DNA of 9,558 bases from NCBI GenBank assembly GCA_964577175.1, contig CAZNYC010000145.1:1-9558 (forward strand). The letters run 5' to 3'. Position numbers and translations under genes: made by a program. This DNA comes from BS750m-G62 sp964577175. GTDB taxonomy: Bacteria; Planctomycetota; Phycisphaerae; FEN-1346. The notes beneath the pieces are model-generated. The model worked only from the letters and a program-made list of their open reading frames with translations, searched no databases and had not been told where the DNA came from. Shown in pieces: positions 6,158-9,558 of this stretch; position 1 is the first letter of the stretch; each line of letters starts with the position of its first letter.

Positions 6158-6235
6158 GCGCGGCGGGTCTCCGCACCCGCCGCGCAGCCGCAAAAACGCC
6201 CTTTCGAGCGCGGTGGGGGCGGAGACCCACCGCGC
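6158..6235. repeat. Two inverted copies of a GC-rich hairpin upstream of hppA
   Basis: Hairpin one has an 11-bp perfect stem (6158-6168 with 6175-6185) around CTCCGC. Hairpin two has a 10-bp perfect stem (6208-6217 with 6226-6235). The second, read on the opposite strand, matches the first at 25 of 28 positions, including the central TCTCCGC. Two of the three differences are the two partners of one stem pair (C-G in one, T-A in the other). The two copies face each other across a 22-base spacer containing CAAAAACGCCCTTTCGA. They lie between two start codons, so simple termination is not an obvious role. Confidence 0.85.
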
Positions 6236-6340
6236 AAAATGCGGACGGTGCGTTGTCGTGTTAAGCCCCTGGCCGTCCCGGAGCCGAGGCCCTCGTGGGG
6301 TCGTATCTTCCTGCACCTTCGCGGGCTTCCCATTTTTTGC

Positions 6341-6369
6341 TTGCCGAAAGCCGCCCGCGCCGGTACAAA
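6341..6369 (+). promoter_or_regulatory. Possible promoter for hppA
   Basis: TTGCCG (6341-6346), a 17-base spacer and TACAAA (6364-6369) are spaced like a sigma70 promoter, each box with four of six consensus bases. It would start transcription near 6376 and leave about 80 bases of leader. It is the best candidate downstream of the hairpins, but matches this weak can occur by chance. Confidence 0.25.
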
Positions 6370-6455
6370 ACGCGGCCCTCGATTGGCAAGTTCCCCCGAC
6401 GGACGACGGGACGCAGGGCACGAACGCTATCCTCAATCACCGGAAAGGGCCGGGC

Positions 6456-9103
<2,648 letters not shown>

Positions 9104-9104
<1 letters not shown>

Positions 9105-9496
9105 TGGCCAAACGTGAAACCGACGCGCGCCGGCTGGCGGTTCACCTGGCCCGCGTGTGCGCCGAGAACCGCTGCCGCGAGGTCGTCGTCCTCGACCTCA
9201 CGGACCTCTCGCCCGTGACGGACTTCTTCGTCATCGCCACGGGCACGTCGCCGCGGCAGATGCGGGCCGCCGCCCATTTCGTGGCCGAGGCCGGCGAGGA
9301 ACTCGGGGACAAGGCGTTCGGCGTCGAAGGGCTGGAGACGGCCGACGAGGCCGAGGAGGCCCGCTGGACCCTCGTCGATTACGTGGACGTGGTGGTCCAC
9401 CTCTTCTCGGCCGACTCGCGGTCGTACTACGACCTGGACCTCCTCTGGGGCGACGCCCCGCGCGTGGACTGGCAGAAAGGCTGGACGCCGGGATAG
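9104..9496 (+). CDS. rsfS: Ribosomal silencing factor RsfS (Iojap/DUF143 family)
   Basis: RsfS binds ribosomal protein uL14 on the 50S subunit and blocks joining with 30S, lowering translation when nutrients are scarce. The 130-residue product has the normal length. Motifs are VVVLDLTDLSPVTDFFVIAT (27-46) continuing into GTS (47-49), QMRAAAHFV (52-60), RWTLVDYVDVVVHLF (87-101) and YYDLDLLWGDAPR (108-120), all typical of the family. The ATG shares its A with the last base of the hppA stop codon (TAATG), and no strong Shine-Dalgarno site precedes it, so it probably depends on ribosomes finishing hppA. In many bacteria rsfS sits beside nadD; that neighbour is not seen here. Its last 26 or so bases recur at the window edge, so the 3' end deserves an assembly check, although the stop codon lies outside the duplicated part. 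Confidence 0.96.
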
Positions 9497-9558
9497 GACG
9501 AAGACGCGTAGGCCGCGGCGCGCCGCGGCTTCACTGGCAGAAAGGCTGGACGCCGGGA
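9468..9558. repeat. 26-bp direct repeat around a short spacer at the right window edge
   Basis: The 26 bases at 9468-9493, the last sense codons of rsfS, occur again exactly at 9533-9558, which is the end of the window. The 39-base spacer contains the rsfS stop codon and the palindrome at 9508-9529. This is either a tandem duplication with a 65-base period cut by the edge, or an assembly artefact at a contig end. Confidence 0.9.
9508..9529 (+). repeat. GC-rich palindrome just downstream of rsfS
   Basis: Positions 9512-9529 are an exact 18-bp palindrome, GCCGCGGCGCGCCGCGGC, preceded by GTAG. The 22-base unit matches the minus-strand element after gatC (2608-2629) at 21 of 22 positions. Here it begins 12 bases after the stop codon, again in the orientation of the upstream gene. 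It could mark or stabilise the 3' end of the transcript. Confidence 0.75.

Larger units (their letters stand above)
5984..6455. other. Divergent intergenic region between the transporter operon and hppA
   Basis: This 472-base stretch separates two diverging operons and I see no gene in it. It holds the transporter promoter (5994-6022), a cluster of palindromes (about 6064-6235, including two large hairpins) and a possible hppA promoter (6341-6369). Between 6064 and 6120 there are smaller palindromes, such as GGGAACTTCCC, and GCAGC/GCTGC arms at 6080-6084 and 6095-6099. A frame in phase with hppA stays open back to 6078 but reads through the hairpins, so I do not treat it as coding. From 6240 to 6340 I see nothing I can name. 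Confidence 0.75.

Noticed and set aside
6078..6455. A 126-codon N-terminal extension of hppA
   Set aside because: The frame is open only because the region is GC-rich. It is made of hairpin repeats, and the ATG at 6456 has a GGAAAGG site and begins just before the first hydrophobic segment.

Overview
The window is strongly GC-rich, with G or C at most third codon positions. It carries seven recognisable protein genes in two divergent blocks. The organism is most likely a free-living, GC-rich bacterium, and I lean towards Planctomycetota. The reasons are the gatCAB set (indirect glutaminylation or asparaginylation of tRNA), the large membrane pyrophosphatase, weak or absent Shine-Dalgarno sites, and intergenic regions full of palindromic repeats. 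The lineage is an inference from style, not from a marker gene. The run of exactly 100 N and the truncated gatB suggest a draft or metagenome-assembled scaffold.

Minus-strand translation block (1-3383). A good sigma70-type promoter at 3356-3383 drives rpmB (ribosomal protein L28, zinc-ribbon form), followed by gatC, a scaffold gap, gatA and gatB. gatB is cut off by the left window edge. gatA and gatB overlap by ATGA. GatA supplies ammonia from glutamine, GatB activates and amidates Glu-tRNA(Gln) and/or Asp-tRNA(Asn), and GatC holds the two together.

Minus-strand transporter block (3576-6022). A two-gene ABC importer of the osmoprotectant (betaine/choline/carnitine/ergothioneine) family: a short ATPase without CBS domains, then a permease fused to its own substrate-binding domain, joined by an ATGA overlap. 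A TTGACA promoter lies so close to the ATPase start that the mRNA would be almost leaderless.

Plus-strand block (6456-9496). hppA encodes an 882-residue membrane pyrophosphatase whose residues fit a K+-dependent, Na+-type pump. It has an extra N-terminal membrane segment and an unusually long loop of about 115 residues. Its stop codon overlaps the start of rsfS, the ribosome silencing factor, in TAATG.

The genes themselves are ordinary housekeeping genes. The least explained content is intergenic: at least three families of palindromic elements sit just after stop codons or in front of starts. Copies differ in their stems in a way that keeps base pairing, while loop and flank motifs stay fixed. 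A 26-bp direct repeat duplicates the end of rsfS at the right edge of the window. I found no CRISPR array, transposase, tRNA, rRNA or defence genes.
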